64,000 nt of DNA from Meghimatium bilineatum (lineage: Eukaryota; Mollusca; Gastropoda; Stylommatophora; Philomycidae): contig CM067298.1 in assembly GCA_034231615.1 (NCBI GenBank), positions 9,166,140-9,230,139 on the forward strand, read 5' to 3'. The notes beneath the pieces were generated by a model. That model was given only the letters and a program-made list of their open reading frames with translations. It was not told where the DNA came from and did not search any database. A program made the translations under genes and the position numbers. This document shows, piece after piece, positions 1 to 10,125 of the stretch (position 1 is the stretch's first letter; each line of letters starts with the position of its first letter).

Positions 1-165
1 ATCTGATGTTCAAAACTTTTCTGGGACAATGTGTGTGAAAGTAATTGAGATTTCTCACATGACACCTATAAACGATCCATGTTTCACAAGCGTATAACAG
101 CACTGAAGTACCACTGCTCTGCAAACTTTCAGTTTAGTCTGCAGATTTATTCTATTTCTATGACA
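1..165. repeat. Dispersed repeat, copy 1 (unknown family)
   Basis: This stretch aligns by eye with 5795-5960: both carry an 'atct(g/a)atgttca' start, a 'tcacatg' block and a 'gtaccactg' block in the same order and spacing. The copies are strongly diverged. No coding potential or family was recognised, and it runs off the left edge of the window. Confidence 0.5.
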
Positions 166-191
166 CATTTGCGTACAATCTGATTGATTGA

Positions 192-390
192 TTCTTCTTC
201 TGCGTTTGCTCTCCTATAACCACATCGAATAAATCGTGTGTTTTCAGTCTGAGAGGGTGAAGTACGTTGTACTGCAGGTTCCATAGTTGAACTGTGTTAT
301 TTGCGCCTCGGTTGGTTCACTTTATGACCGGGATATCCAAGGCCCAGCACATCCGTTTTCGTCATGCCTTTAATTCGGGTAGTATGCTTC
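192..390 (-). mobile_element. Diverged SINE-like copy (family A/C type)
   Basis: It begins with the inverted tail 'cttcttctgcgttt' typical of the family and continues with 'ctgtgttatttgcgcct', comparable to the 'tgatatctgcgcctttcgg' block of better copies. The remainder is too diverged to place securely. A (TGAT)n-like run lies just left of it. Confidence 0.35.
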
Positions 391-519
391 CCTAGCCAGT
401 GACAGCCTGCCTATCTGTCGACGGGCGCGCGGGTATATATTGACCCTTCGCCGAGACGATTGTCGTTCACGTCTATCTCGCACGAAGTGTTCATTCGTCA
501 GTGAACTTGCCTCGTGTAA

Positions 520-960
520 TTAGACGTTCTGTTCCTGTGCCCATTGGGTACTGAACCTTTTATCCACCCCGAATCTGGTTCCGGTGAAGGAAGAACTCGG
601 CAGAAGAATGGGCCGGGCTCTTTCGCCTTCTAAGCCAAGGTGTCGTTTACCGACATCGTGAACCCCTCGTCCAAGTTCGAGTCTCACCACACGTTTAGAA
701 GCAAGGCGTGTTCTCGATCTTAACGACCTTGTCCCATTTGTGCCTAGCCCATCGGTTATTGAACCTTTTCTCTCTGCAAGTATATTTCCGGTATAAAAAA
801 GTTTGAGAGCTGGGCCAGAGCTGCATTCGTTGTCCCGTTTGTGCCTGAGCATATCGGGTACGGGACCCTTTCTCTTCACGAGCATGTTTCCGGTATAGGA
901 AAGCTCGACATTAGAGTTAGGACAGGTCTTCTTGCCTTGCCTGGCGCCCAATATTGGGTC
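520..960. repeat. Highly diverged ~100-bp tandem repeat
   Basis: Related blocks recur near 526, 630, 724, 828 and 930, each with a 'cttgtccc..ttgtgcct..cccat' segment followed by 'gaaccttt' and 'tttccggt'. A 154-codon open frame on the minus strand covers it, but that frame is itself internally repetitive and matches no known family, so it is not called as a gene. Confidence 0.35.
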
Positions 961-1454
961 TGGGTCTCTGCCCATAAGGAGCACAGGTAACTAGAAGCTC
1001 GTCTCGAGCTAACAGAGCTTGTAGTTCCGATTTCCTTGGAACATTTCAACTTTCTATTTGCAGTTGGTGCAGCCCTCTGGCGTTGTGCTCCTCTTTCATT
1101 GTACTCAGTATGTTTTCTTTTTGTCTCTCGCCATGCATCTACCTTTTGTGCCTATTTCATCGGCTGCCCTTCCAATGATCGAACTGGACTGACTAGCGTC
1201 ACTGTATGTCAACAGTGCCGCTGTATTTGTTGGTGCTGGTGGTGTCGGAGATATTGTGTGTCTCTTATGCAGTCAAATATGTTTCCATCAGCTACCTCCA
1301 CATTTCTCGGACACGATCCCCAAATGATTTAGCCAGAATCAGCACGAGCCGCTGTATTTCTGTTTCCAGGATGCACCGCGAAGAGGTACATTTGGGATAT
1401 TGGTTATCTGCTAACCCTGGGTCCACCGAGAGCAGTGTGTTCCTTTTGCACCCC

Positions 1455-1455
<1 letters not shown>
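961..1455. other. No supported feature
   Basis: No recognisable gene, RNA or transposon is seen. Short open frames here are cysteine-rich but without any motif. Confidence 0.5.
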
Positions 1456-1492
<37 letters not shown>

Positions 1493-1544
1493 CGATCGAT
1501 TGATTGATTGATTGATTTATTTATTGATTGATTGATTGATTGAT
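1456..1544. repeat. (TGAT)n microsatellite
   Basis: Nearly uninterrupted TGAT repeats with a few TGAC/TTAT variants. LINE copies elsewhere in the window end in the same motif (30378-30403), so this could be the tail of a lost insertion. Confidence 0.9.
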
Positions 1545-1669
1545 ATTAGCTCTTATTTCCTATGTGCAGTGGGGTGGTTTTTCTGAGCTTTCTTTCATTC
1601 CAAGGAGACTTCGGCTTTCGGTTTAGTGCAATGCGTATTGAAGGAGCCTTCTACTCAGAAAGGGTCTAT

Positions 1670-1810
1670 AATTGTATAGATGACATGCTACAAAGATTCC
1701 ATAAGAGAGCCTCAATATAACGGCATGTCATCTACTAAGGTTTTCTATTGCATGGTTGGTTTGTTTAGTGGGCCATTGGTGAGACCTACAGACGCAACCA
1801 CATGTATGAA
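1670..1810. repeat. Dispersed repeat, copy 1 (pair with 33010-33146)
   Basis: Shares long blocks with 33010-33146, including 'cctcaatataacggcatg', 'tcatctactaag' and 'cagacgcaacc'. Identity is roughly 75-80% by eye. Function and family are unknown. Confidence 0.65.
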
Positions 1811-2418
1811 CTCCCCTCTAAATGATTATCTTCTTATAAATACGGATGTAAATAGGGGGAAAGACCTAGTATTTTAAAATCTTTTTTTTAAATATAATTA
1901 CGAATATCAATAGTATTCTCAAAATATTTCTAAAAGTGACATAAGGATACATTCTCTTATCAAGATAACTAACATACTGTTAAATCTGGATATCATCAGA
2001 GTGAGTTGTTTCTTGGAAAATGGTGTATAACAGAACAAATGTCTAGCAACTCGCCCTCATGATAACCCGCATCAATGTATATTGTGCAGTTGTGTTTATC
2101 TCTGCTGTGTTCCGCTCCATATATTTAATCCAAATATGCGAATACACGCAGCATTAGTTGTGTGTAAATAACTCTTTAAACATTAAATCAATGTAGCAAC
2201 GTGTGGTACTGATAATATTTTCAAGTTGATAGGAGGTATACACAAATATAAGCCAAACGACATATTTCATGAGTTGATAAATAATCGTTAGAATGATTTA
2301 TTTTTTTTGTTAAATCGATCCCCGTGAATTACGTGATTATCTTTTACTTTCTATTTGTAATCTGGCGGTTACTCCGGAGATTTAATTTAGACTTTGACGA
2401 CTCCAACTCTCAGCGGCG
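1811..2418. other. No supported feature (AT-rich)
   Basis: AT-rich sequence without coding signature or repeat structure that I can recognise. Confidence 0.5.
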
Positions 2419-2419
2419 T

Positions 2420-2630
2420 GCAGTGCATTGAGAAGTTGTATCTTTACTTACAGTACATTGAGAAATAGTATCTTTACTTACAGTACACTGAGAAGTGGTA
2501 TCTTTACTTACAGTACATTGAGAAGTGGTATCTGTACTTACAGTACATTGAGAAGTAGTATCTCTACTTACAGTACATTGAGAAGTAGTATCTGTACTTA
2601 CAGTACATTGAGAAGTAGTATCCTACTGAC
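2420..2630. repeat. Minisatellite, 30-bp unit, ~7 copies
   Basis: Unit of the type 'agtacattgagaagtagtat' plus ten bases, repeated with few substitutions. The 30-bp period is a multiple of three, which creates a spurious 70-codon open frame. Confidence 0.92.
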
Positions 2631-2639
2631 AGGAGCGTA

Positions 2640-3087
2640 ATTTATAGGGGTTTTGAGGCTTTTCTACCTTTCCAGGACATGCAGAGTTCGAGTCTTCATG
2701 CTTGCCTGTCAAACCTCCCTTTCTGTCAGCTGTGTCCATAGCACCCACGCTGTGGACAAGCATCTACGCATATGTGGCAACTAGCTATTAACTCATGTTA
2801 TCAAAGAGCGTTCTCCTCTCCAGTGATGCATGGCTAACATTTATGTCCTCCAGCTCAGAAACGCATTACATCGCGACCCATGTGCCGTCACGGCCTTCGT
2901 TACAACAGATGTGATTTCAGCGTCATTTTTTTGGTCTGGTTAAGCAAAATATGTACCTCATACGGTGAGAGATGCTGCTTTCAACCGCGGGCGCTAGTCC
3001 AAATTTGCTATATCAGATTTTTTAGCCATCAAAAACAGTAGAGGTCGCGGTTATGGTAATCCAGTTACCACAACTCCGGAACTGAGA
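2640..3087. other. No supported feature
   Basis: No gene, repeat array or transposon signature recognised. Confidence 0.45.
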
Positions 3088-3368
3088 TCTTCTTCTTCTG
3101 CGTTCGTTCTCAAACTACTGCAGATTAGCAGGATGTAGTCCGGAGAACGGAATGCGTTGTGTCATGGTTTACAGCATTGCTGTGATATCTGCGCCTTTCG
3201 GTCTGACACATCCGACTTCAGCATGGCTTTGGGTCACTTACCCTATATGGGATGGGACAGCCAACTCCATCCCATAACTTCCTTAGTCGCCTTTTACGAC
3301 ATGCATGGAATGTAAACAGTGTTGCTATTCTTTACTCCCCTTTCGAGTCCCGGCAACACAAGGGCGCG
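3088..3368 (-). mobile_element. SINE-like retroposon, family A
   Basis: One of the best preserved family A copies. Read on the minus strand it runs from 'cccggg/cccgaaagg', through 'gtcgtaaaaggcgac', 'gggatggagttggctgtccc', 'gtcggatgtgtcag', 'catgacacaacgcattccg' and 'ggactacatcctgcta', to the tail 'gaacgaacgcagaagaag'. About 280 bp, no open frame. The simple GAA tail marks the 3' end of a retroposon. Confidence 0.8.
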
Positions 3369-3415
3369 GAACTGAGATGAAAGTATTTATGTGACAATCA
3401 CTGTGTAAGGCCAAT

Positions 3416-3500
3416 TCTACTTTTTCCATGATTTTCATTGGTCATTTAGTTTATACTTTGTATGCTCAACCAATGAAAATCACGAAAAGAGTCGGATGGT
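3416..3500. repeat. Short inverted repeat (hairpin)
   Basis: The 16-base arm 'catgattttcattggt' at 3427-3442 pairs with 'accaatgaaaatcacg' at 3469-3484 with one mismatch, and the pairing extends imperfectly for about 10 bp outward. Loop about 26 bases. It may be a small foldback element; nothing indicates an RNA gene. Confidence 0.6.
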
Positions 3501-3726
3501 TTTATATGAAATTGGGTAGCACTCCGATCTCTGATAACGAAGGTCACGGTTTGTTGATAAGGAATGGTTGAAATCCACTGCAACATGTGCCGAACGATAC
3601 GCCGCTTCATAATGTTGAATTGATGCTCTTGTCACATACCTTGATTAACTAAAGCATATCCTTAGTATGTGTCGTATTGCACGCGCGTGTGGTATGTTCT
3701 GCCTTGCAGCGCTAAACTTCAGTTTT

Positions 3727-4052
3727 CTTTAATGTGAAGAATTTGTGAGCTTTTTTCACATCTTTAAAGGATAATTTTACTTTAATGTGAAGAGTTTGTG
3801 AGCTTTTTTCACATCTTTACGGACAATTTTACTTTAATGTGAATAATTTGTGAGCTTTTTTCACATCTTTAAGGAAAATTGTACTTTAATGTGAATAATT
3901 TGTGAGCTTTTTTTCACATCTTTAAGGATAATTTTACTTTAATGTGACGAATTTGTGAGCTTTTTTCACATCTTTAAGGATAATTGTACTATAATGTGAA
4001 GAATGTATGAGCTTTTTTCACATCTTTAAGGATAATTTTACTTTAATTTCAA
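3727..4052. repeat. Minisatellite, 52-bp unit, ~6 copies
   Basis: The unit starts 'tttaatgtgaagaatttgtg' and ends near 'ggataattttac'. Each unit contains a dyad, 'atgtgaa' against 'ttcacat', so single strands could fold into repeated small hairpins. Confidence 0.92.
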
Positions 4053-4394
4053 GTGGTCTTCTCATTGTTAACCTTACCAATCTGGTCGAGACGAACACAT
4101 GTAGAGCAGTATCGATTGGATGACTGGTGTACCTGACTTAACTCAGATCTTTTCAATGATAATCCTGAACGCTAGTTATTGAACTAATCCCACATAATTT
4201 TAAAAAGATAGATTTGTTTTTCATGCTTTACGAGATTTTATATATCGTGATCTCGTAACTGTACAAAGTGACTACGTATAATGTAATCGATTACGTTTTT
4301 GTTGTAGTTGATTGAAATGGCTGCCTACATAACACGAGTACAATTAACTGAAACACTTCTCTACGACCAACATTTATACGGTATTTGTATGATA
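4053..4394. other. No supported feature
   Basis: AT-rich spacer with nothing recognised. Confidence 0.45.
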
Positions 4395-5030
4395 CAATCT
4401 TTAGTTTTCTCTCGACTTCTTTAGTTTTCTCTCGACTTCTTTAGTTTTCTCTCGACTATTTTAGTTTTCTCTCTTCTTTTTTTCTTCTTTCGTTCACTTG
4501 AAACATGTCTATATCTTTAATTCTGTCTCCTTAATAAAACTCACTGTCTTTTGTAGTTCATACAGTATCCCATAGAGCTTTGATTCCAGTGTTGTTTTTG
4601 TTTGGCCAGTAGCTCTATTCCCTTGCCTCCTGGCTCCTCGAGGCAATTGAGAAGGACTTTCAGTAACTGAGGTTGGGCCCTTTCGAGGTATAGGGCCCGG
4701 CACCGTCCCTGCCTGAACGTCCGCCACAGGGCAGGCACCATAACTTTTTATAGATACAGACATGTTTCCATTGTGTTTTGTGCGTGGCATCCTGATTATA
4801 TGTGCGCCTTTTGGTTGGATGCCTCCGTCTTCAGCACTCTGCTTACTTGGGCAGGACTATGGTCCTGCTCGAATGGGACTGCCCGACCAGTCTTAGTTTC
4901 CAGCCCCTGATGGCTGAACTAAGCCCCATCACCACTGCACGGTGCTGGCCTTGATGGGGAGTTTTCTCTCGACTTCTTTAGTTTTCTCTCGACTTCTTTA
5001 GTTTTCTCTCGACTTCTTTAGTTCCACTAA
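4395..5030. repeat. 20-bp minisatellite split by a LINE insertion
   Basis: The unit 'ctttagttttctctcgactt' occurs about four times at 4395-4473 and three times at 4960-5030. The interval between holds an inserted LINE derivative flanked by 11-bp duplications of the array unit (4463-4473 and 4960-4970). The array therefore predates the insertion. Confidence 0.85.
4474..4959 (-). mobile_element. Internally deleted RNase H-type LINE, 486 bp
   Basis: On the minus strand it begins with a family C-type leader (about 4959-4795: 'ggctggaaac', 'tcctgcccaagtaagca', 'gctgaagacgg'). A 93-codon open frame (4790 down to 4509) follows. Its last ~30 residues match the C-terminus of the LINE copies at 22549-23280 and 30970-31982 (ending SFIKETELKI here, SFIKETELQI there). 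The 3' tail is 'gtgaacgaaagaag' plus A/G. RT and RNase H domains are absent, so the copy is non-autonomous. The N-terminal part of the frame is unrecognised and could be the natural start of the LINE ORF joined in frame to its end. Direct repeats of 11 bp (agttttctctc) flank it. Confidence 0.75.
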
Positions 5031-5510
5031 GCGAAGTATACTCTTCTCTTTCATATTTCTTTACAGATATGGATCTTGTTTTTTATTCGTCACATGATGA
5101 TGATGACCATTTGTTACATCTACTTTTGAAATTCAGTTAGAATTATGTCCTTTACTATGAGTTCGTAGATGGCTAATAATTCTGGCCGCAGATGTCCTTG
5201 GATAGTTTGTGCATGGGAGGACCACTATAGATTGGGGTTTTTTTTTAATCCACATTTGACTTTCTAGCTACTCTCCGCTGTTATGCTGCTGAATGTCTCC
5301 TCTTTTCAAAAGATGTGAATTTTACTACAGAGCGCCGTATAGTTCTATTTCGCTCCACATCTTCCCGTGTATCTGGTCTATTTCAAATATTTTCAGTAAG
5401 ACTTTTAAAACTAGTCCTTGTAGCTCTTCAGTTGACCACCTTGAGAATGTTTGCCCTTACTGCAACTCACCATCGAGAAGTATCTTCGGTAGGCGATGAT
5501 CTGACATACG
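5031..5510. other. No supported feature
   Basis: No motif-bearing frame or repeat recognised; open frames continue into the adjacent 50-bp array and are artefacts. Confidence 0.45.
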
Positions 5511-5740
5511 TACCTCATGACCTACCCAACGAATATGTGCTTGTATCAGAAACACATGCGTACCTCATGACCTACCCAACGAATATGTGCTTGTATCAGA
5601 AACACATGCGTACCTCATGACCTACCCAACGAATATGTGCTTGTATCAGAAACACATGCGTACCTCATGACCTACCCAACGAATATGTGCTTGTATCAGA
5701 AACACATGCGTACCTCATGACCTACCCAACGAATATGTGC
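5511..5740. repeat. Minisatellite, 50-bp unit, ~5 copies
   Basis: 'cctacccaac' recurs at 5521, 5571, 5621, 5671 and 5721. Copies are almost identical, indicating recent amplification. The period is not a multiple of three. Confidence 0.95.
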
Positions 5741-5794
5741 CTCAGAAACATGTCAATGCTAGGGATACCAGATGATCAGTTGAGGAAAGTAGTA

Positions 5795-5960
5795 TCCGAA
5801 ATCTCATCTAATGTTCATACATTTTCGGAGACAAGTTGTGTAAAATGTATTGATCTTCCTCACATGTAATCTATACACAATCCATTTTTCACCAGAGTAG
5901 CAGCACTGGAAGTACCACTGTTGTGTCAACGAACAGCTTAGTCTGTAGGTTTATGTCATG
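5795..5960. repeat. Dispersed repeat, copy 2 (pair with 1-165)
   Basis: Shares ordered blocks with the left end of the window, such as 'tcacatg', 'atcca..tttcac' and 'gaagtaccactg'. Unknown family. Confidence 0.5.
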
Positions 5961-6024
5961 CACTATTATTCTTCTTAATCGCATACGAAAGACATGAATG
6001 TCTGCTCATTGGTGCACCAGGTTA

Positions 6025-6112
6025 ACGTCAATGCATCAGTATAACGTCCATGCAACAGTATAACGCCCATGCAACAGTATAACGTCCATGCAACAGTATA
6101 ACGTGTCCATGC
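6025..6112. repeat. Minisatellite, ~19-bp unit, ~4.5 copies
   Basis: Unit 'caacagtataacgtccatg' with single substitutions and one 2-bp insertion. Confidence 0.85.
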
Positions 6113-6620
6113 AAAAGACTGATTTGAAATATATATTGGGAACGAACAGACTGCATCAATAAGGTGTGAAAACAGTTACTCACAATACATAGAAATAAGA
6201 AGAGGGGTAAGACAAGGATGTATTGTATCACCAGGTCTATTTAACATCTACATCGAGAATATCTTTAAAAATATAGAAAGAATACCAGGAGTCAAGATCA
6301 ATGGGGAAATAATAAACAACCTGAGATATGAGAAGAACAAATACTAAACATAAACACACATGGAGAGAAACTACAAGTAGAACACTATCAATGTCTCGGA
6401 CACATAATCACAAATGATGGCTGATGTGAAACAGAAGTTAAATGGAGAAAAGAAATGGCTAAAAGTACTTTCAATGATATGAGGAAAATATTAACAACTA
6501 AAGAAATTAGTTAAATGTGATAATTATAAAAGGCTGCATCATTAATGTATGATTCAGAAACATGGAGAAAATAGAAGCAAAGGCAAGAAAGAAACTTGCC
6601 TTCCTGAGGAAATTGGCATG
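6113..6620 (+). pseudogene. LINE reverse transcriptase fragment
   Basis: Translation contains RRGVRQGCIVSPGLFNIYI (palm motif B region of a non-LTR reverse transcriptase), then NNLRYE, where the expected YADD active-site motif is lost to a deletion. It continues with a weak 'CLGHIITNDG' segment. Several stops are present. It resembles RTE-like endonuclease/reverse-transcriptase LINEs. It is a dead fragment with no intact ends. Confidence 0.8.
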
Positions 6621-6644
6621 AACAAACTAGGGCGGGGGCAAACA

Positions 6645-7412
6645 ATGAGGCAACTTTGAAGAAGGTATATACTGGTGCAATTAGACCAGTACTAGAATAT
6701 GGATCAACAGCATGGACTTCACCAGCCAACTCCCATCTACAAGCCCTGAACAAGGTACAAAATCAAGTACTTCGCCTTATCACAGGTGCCATGAAGACCT
6801 TCTCCATAAATGCAATGGAAAAAACTTACAGACATCACCCCCTTACCATACAGGCGAGACACTAAGACCATGGTACATGCAGAAAAGTACAAGAGCATGC
6901 AAGCACATCCAATGAAGGCCAGACACCGTGACCTAGCCAGTGGAAGACTGAAGAGGAGCAGTTTTATACACCGATCCAAAAAACTAAACAGAAAATATAA
7001 GGATGAACTACCAGACATAACAAGACAGATAACTTCCAACACTTTTTCTAGTTCCGTGGGAGCAATACCCAAATCTCACTATCAGAACCACCATAAACAA
7101 CTACCACACTATGATAGAACTGAATAAACTCCAAAAGAAAACAATAGTATGCAACATGATTGAAGATATGTACCCCAGAGAAGCATGGATACAAGTATAT
7201 ACCGACGGATCAGCAACCAGAGCAGTGAAGAATGGAGGTGCTGGCGTGTAGAAAAACCAGTTAATGGAAGAACACTGTCCACAGAGATGGACATCCACAG
7301 AAAGATGTATGGGAGCACTGAGGAGCTTTCAAATACAGCAGCATTTATTAAGAAAACAGGACTTGCTGTGTAGACATGTCAAACTGCGAACGAAAAGAAG
7401 AAGAAGAAGAAA
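6645..7412 (+). mobile_element. RNase H-bearing LINE, broken 3' part
   Basis: Starts in the RT thumb region (VYTGAIRPVLEYGSTAW near 6662). A linker segment with GRLKRSSFIH (near 6945) follows, then the start of RNase H (VYTDGSATRAVKNGGAGV, 7193-7246) ending in a stop. An internal deletion joins this to the C-terminus (YGSTEELSNTAAFIKKTGLAV, ending 7373). The 3' tail is 'tgcgaacgaaaagaagaag'. Frame changes and stops make it non-functional. The same LINE C-terminus recurs at 58072-58378, and a related linker at 30970. Confidence 0.85.
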
Positions 7413-7625
7413 CATGGACACTAAACAAAGATTTAGAAGACAGAATTGATTCATTTGAGATGTGGATATATAGAAGAATAGAGAGAACATAATGTAAATA
7501 GAAGAATACAGAGGTGCTAAAACACTTATAATGAAGAAAGAATTATTAAGAGAAATAAAGATCAGGCAAATAAAATATTTGAACACATTAAAAGACATGA
7601 CACCTCATGGAAGACCTTACCGATA
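7413..7625 (+). pseudogene. RTE-like LINE C-terminal fragment
   Basis: Translates in broken frames as ETWTLNKDLEDRIDSFEMW, then an ELLREIKIRQIKYFEHIKRH segment. This is the C-terminal region found after the RT domain in RTE-like elements (usually ...KRRQLKYLGHIKRHD). It is heavily degenerate. Confidence 0.7.
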
Positions 7626-7689
7626 GCCACCGGTATAAGTGGTAGCTCTGCAGCTGAGCAGGGCGGGGCACTCATTTGTCCTGACATAA

Positions 7690-8376
7690 AGTATTGTCAA
7701 AGGTATCGGATATAAATGGATATCCCCCATATGGATGTAGAAAGCAACGGGAAACTACCACATTATTCTCACAAGATGAAAGTCATGGCGAAAGTCCACC
7801 AATTCAAATATTTAGGTACAACGATTACAGCAGATGGAAAAAGTTCAACAGAAATAAGAAGCAGAATAGAGCAGGCAATAAACTACATTCAAACAAATCA
7901 AAAATATATTGTGTAATATGACCTTGTCATTAGAGGTGAGAAAGTTCTGCAGTGCTATATAACTCCTATACTAACATATGGATGCGAGTCTTTGACAATA
8001 AACAAACTGGAAAGTGGAATATTAGAGACAATAGAGATGTGGTTCTATAGAAGAATGCTGAGAATACCATGGACTGCCAGATAAACTAATGTGAAAGTGT
8101 TGAAAGAATCAATTGCGAAACGGACTTTATTAATAACATAAGAATAAAACAATCTTCATTTTTTGGCCACTTCATGAGAAAGACAGGTTTAGAGAACATA
8201 GTCACAACAGGCAAAACTGAAGGCAACAGAGGGCAACGTGAGAAAATATTAGACAGTTTGACAACCTGGCACGGAAAGGAAACAACAACGACCTTGATAC
8301 ATAATACTGTAGACAGAGAGCTGTGGAGAGTCATAATCGCCTACGCCAGCCGGCGTGGCACCTGATGATGATGACT
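7690..8376 (+). pseudogene. RTE-like LINE 3' part with TGA-repeat tail
   Basis: Recognisable segments in shifted frames are HQFKYLGTTITADG (about 7798), YGCESLTINKLE (about 7978), WFYRRMLRIPW (about 8040), FFGHFMRKTGLENIVTTG (about 8158), and the C-terminus WRVIIAYASRRGT followed by a stop near 8364. The tail is 'ctgatgatgatga'. This matches the end of RTE-type ORF2 proteins. Stops and frameshifts show it is dead. The 56455-56935 fragment belongs to the same family. Confidence 0.82.
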
Positions 8377-8379
8377 TGA

Positions 8380-8548
8380 GGGTAAAGTCAAAGGGAAGCG
8401 AGCAAGAGGTAGGCAGAGATACAATTGAGAGAGTAACATCACAAGATGTACATGTTACAGTCTAGCAGAGTGCACCACCAAACAAATTACATGGGATGTT
8501 AGACGTCTTTTGCAGCCAACTTTCGTTGCGGAGACGGCACTTGATGAG
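8380..8548 (+). pseudogene. RTE-like LINE tail fragment (pair with 52345-52510)
   Basis: Encodes an RGRQRYNWESNI segment followed by SLAECTTKQITWDVRR, the typical post-RT tail of RTE-like LINEs. A sister copy at 52345-52510 shares 'gagcaagaggtag', 'gtgcaccaccaa' and 'gttgc.gagac/atg' in order. Confidence 0.7.
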
Positions 8549-8751
8549 GATGTGCTATGATTATTGGGTGTAGTAATGACATTCCCGTAGGTGCACACAC
8601 TTCTCTTCTCAACTATTCTCATCTGCACAAGATGACATGTTGGCTAATTGATGAAAATAATTTTAACATTAGTCATGGGATTTTTACAATGTTTTCATTG
8701 GTCAATATAATATTAATATCCACAATCCATAAACTCGTAACCTGTCAGGAT

Positions 8752-8890
8752 CGTAGGGGTCAGGCTCGTAGTGGTACCACATTGGATGCTTCATTACACA
8801 GAGTCAGGGTCGTAGGGGTACCACATTTGATGCTTCATTACACAGAGTCAGGGTCGTAGTGGTACCACATTTGATGCTTCATTACACAGC
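8752..8890. repeat. Minisatellite, 44-bp unit, ~3 copies
   Basis: Unit contains 'gtcagggtcgtaggggtacc' and 'gcttcattacacag'; spacing 44 bp between 8801 and 8845. Confidence 0.9.
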
Positions 8891-10125
8891 GTCCTTCAGC
8901 GATTTCTATCTTCAACGATGTGGATGAGTGAGGAAAAATATTGTCCTGTCCTTCCCTTTATGTTGCCTGTCCATGTTTTTATTTGTCCTCCTCTACTTCT
9001 TCCATCCTCGAAGATTTGCTGCAGCAGTGTTTTCGACAAGGAATCATGTCTACATACATGTCCAAAGCATGCTAGTTTTCGTCGTTTTAATATTGTGGAC
9101 TTGTATACATCTATATTTTATGTCTTACGTCAACTTTTGTCTTATGCTCTGTATAGACATTTTGTAGAATTCGTGTGCAACATTTGTATTCGAAACCCGT
9201 AGTCGTCTCTCCATGTTCGCAGTGAGTGTCCAACTCTCACAACCATACAGCGTAATATAAAACACTATACTGTGTTCACTTTAAGAGTGAAGTGGGTCAG
9301 TCCTTCTGATTGCTTGTTGGACGCAGAACGCATTATAATCATTACTCGAATGCCCAATAATATTGTTTTAAAATGTTTTTTAAATGTTGTTTAAATATTG
9401 TTTTAGTTGTTTTTAAATATTTTTTAATGTTTAAATATTGTTTTAGTTGTTTTTTAATGTTTTTTAATGTTTAAATACTGTTTTAGTTGTTTTTAAATAT
9501 ATTTTTTTAATGTTGTTTAAATATTTCTTTATTTGTTTTTTAATGTTTTTTAATGTTGTTTAAATATTGTTTTAGTTGCATTTAAATGTTTTTCACGTCA
9601 TCAGTTGTTTAAAAATCACCTGCTGTCGCGGAATAATACGGGGGTGTGTTTTGACCCACTTCACTCTTAAAGTGAACAGAGTATAGTGAGTTATAAAATT
9701 GGATTTTGACTCTAACACTGATGTTTTTCTGAATCATGTTTAACCTTGACATAGACTTTTTAATTCTCTTTGGCATTTCCATGGCTGCATATGCTAGACA
9801 CGAGGTATTTGAAAGCATTCACGTCCACAAGTTTATGTCCATTCATCATGATGTTGGTCTGTGTCTCTGCTGTTTACCAACCAACGCCTTGCTCTTTTCT
9901 TTGATTTCCATTTCATACTTGCTGGTAAATTTTTCCAAGTTTCCTGTTAACTCTTGTAATTCTTGGTCTGGTCCAGCTATAAAATCAATCATCAGCAAAA
10001 CGCAAGTTGCAAATAGGGCGACCTCCGATCGATATAGACGTGTTGTAATCATGAAGTGTCTCCTGTATGATGTGCTCTAGGTATATTGTCTACTGTCTTT
10101 CCCCAGGTGGTTTGTTGTCCACTCT
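8891..10125 (-). pseudogene. RTE-like LINE fragment split by a MITE
   Basis: Read leftward: RT active-site region (CNLRFADD-like near 10015, then IAGPDQELQEL), an EKSKALV segment, a degenerate 'KYLVSSI' block near 9815, and SRLNMIQKNISVRVKIQFYN (ending near 9690). The MITE at 9268-9683 interrupts here. After it the frame resumes as LYGCESWTLTANMERRL (about 9245-9195), then a diverged HDSLSKTLLQ-like segment with GRRRGQ and WTGN near 9010-8930. Order and motifs are those of RTE ORF2 from motif C to near the C-terminus. Confidence 0.85.
9268..9683. mobile_element. TA-flanked MITE, 416 bp, near-perfect TIRs
   Basis: The arm 9263-9299 is the reverse complement of 9652-9688 with a single mismatch (outermost inverted bases 'cactatact...agtatagtg'). 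Removing 9268-9683 plus one TA (9684-9685) leaves CAC-TA-GTG and restores the LINE frame across the junction (NSL|VFYITLYGCESW), so the target duplication is most likely TA, as in Tc1/mariner elements. There is no transposase. The interior (about 9355-9600) is an AT-rich irregular tandem of 'gtttaaatattgttttagtt'. Confidence 0.85.

Noticed and set aside
520..984. 154-codon minus-strand frame as a host gene
   Set aside because: The frame is internally repetitive with ~100-bp diverged units and no recognisable domain. Kept only as a low-confidence repeat.
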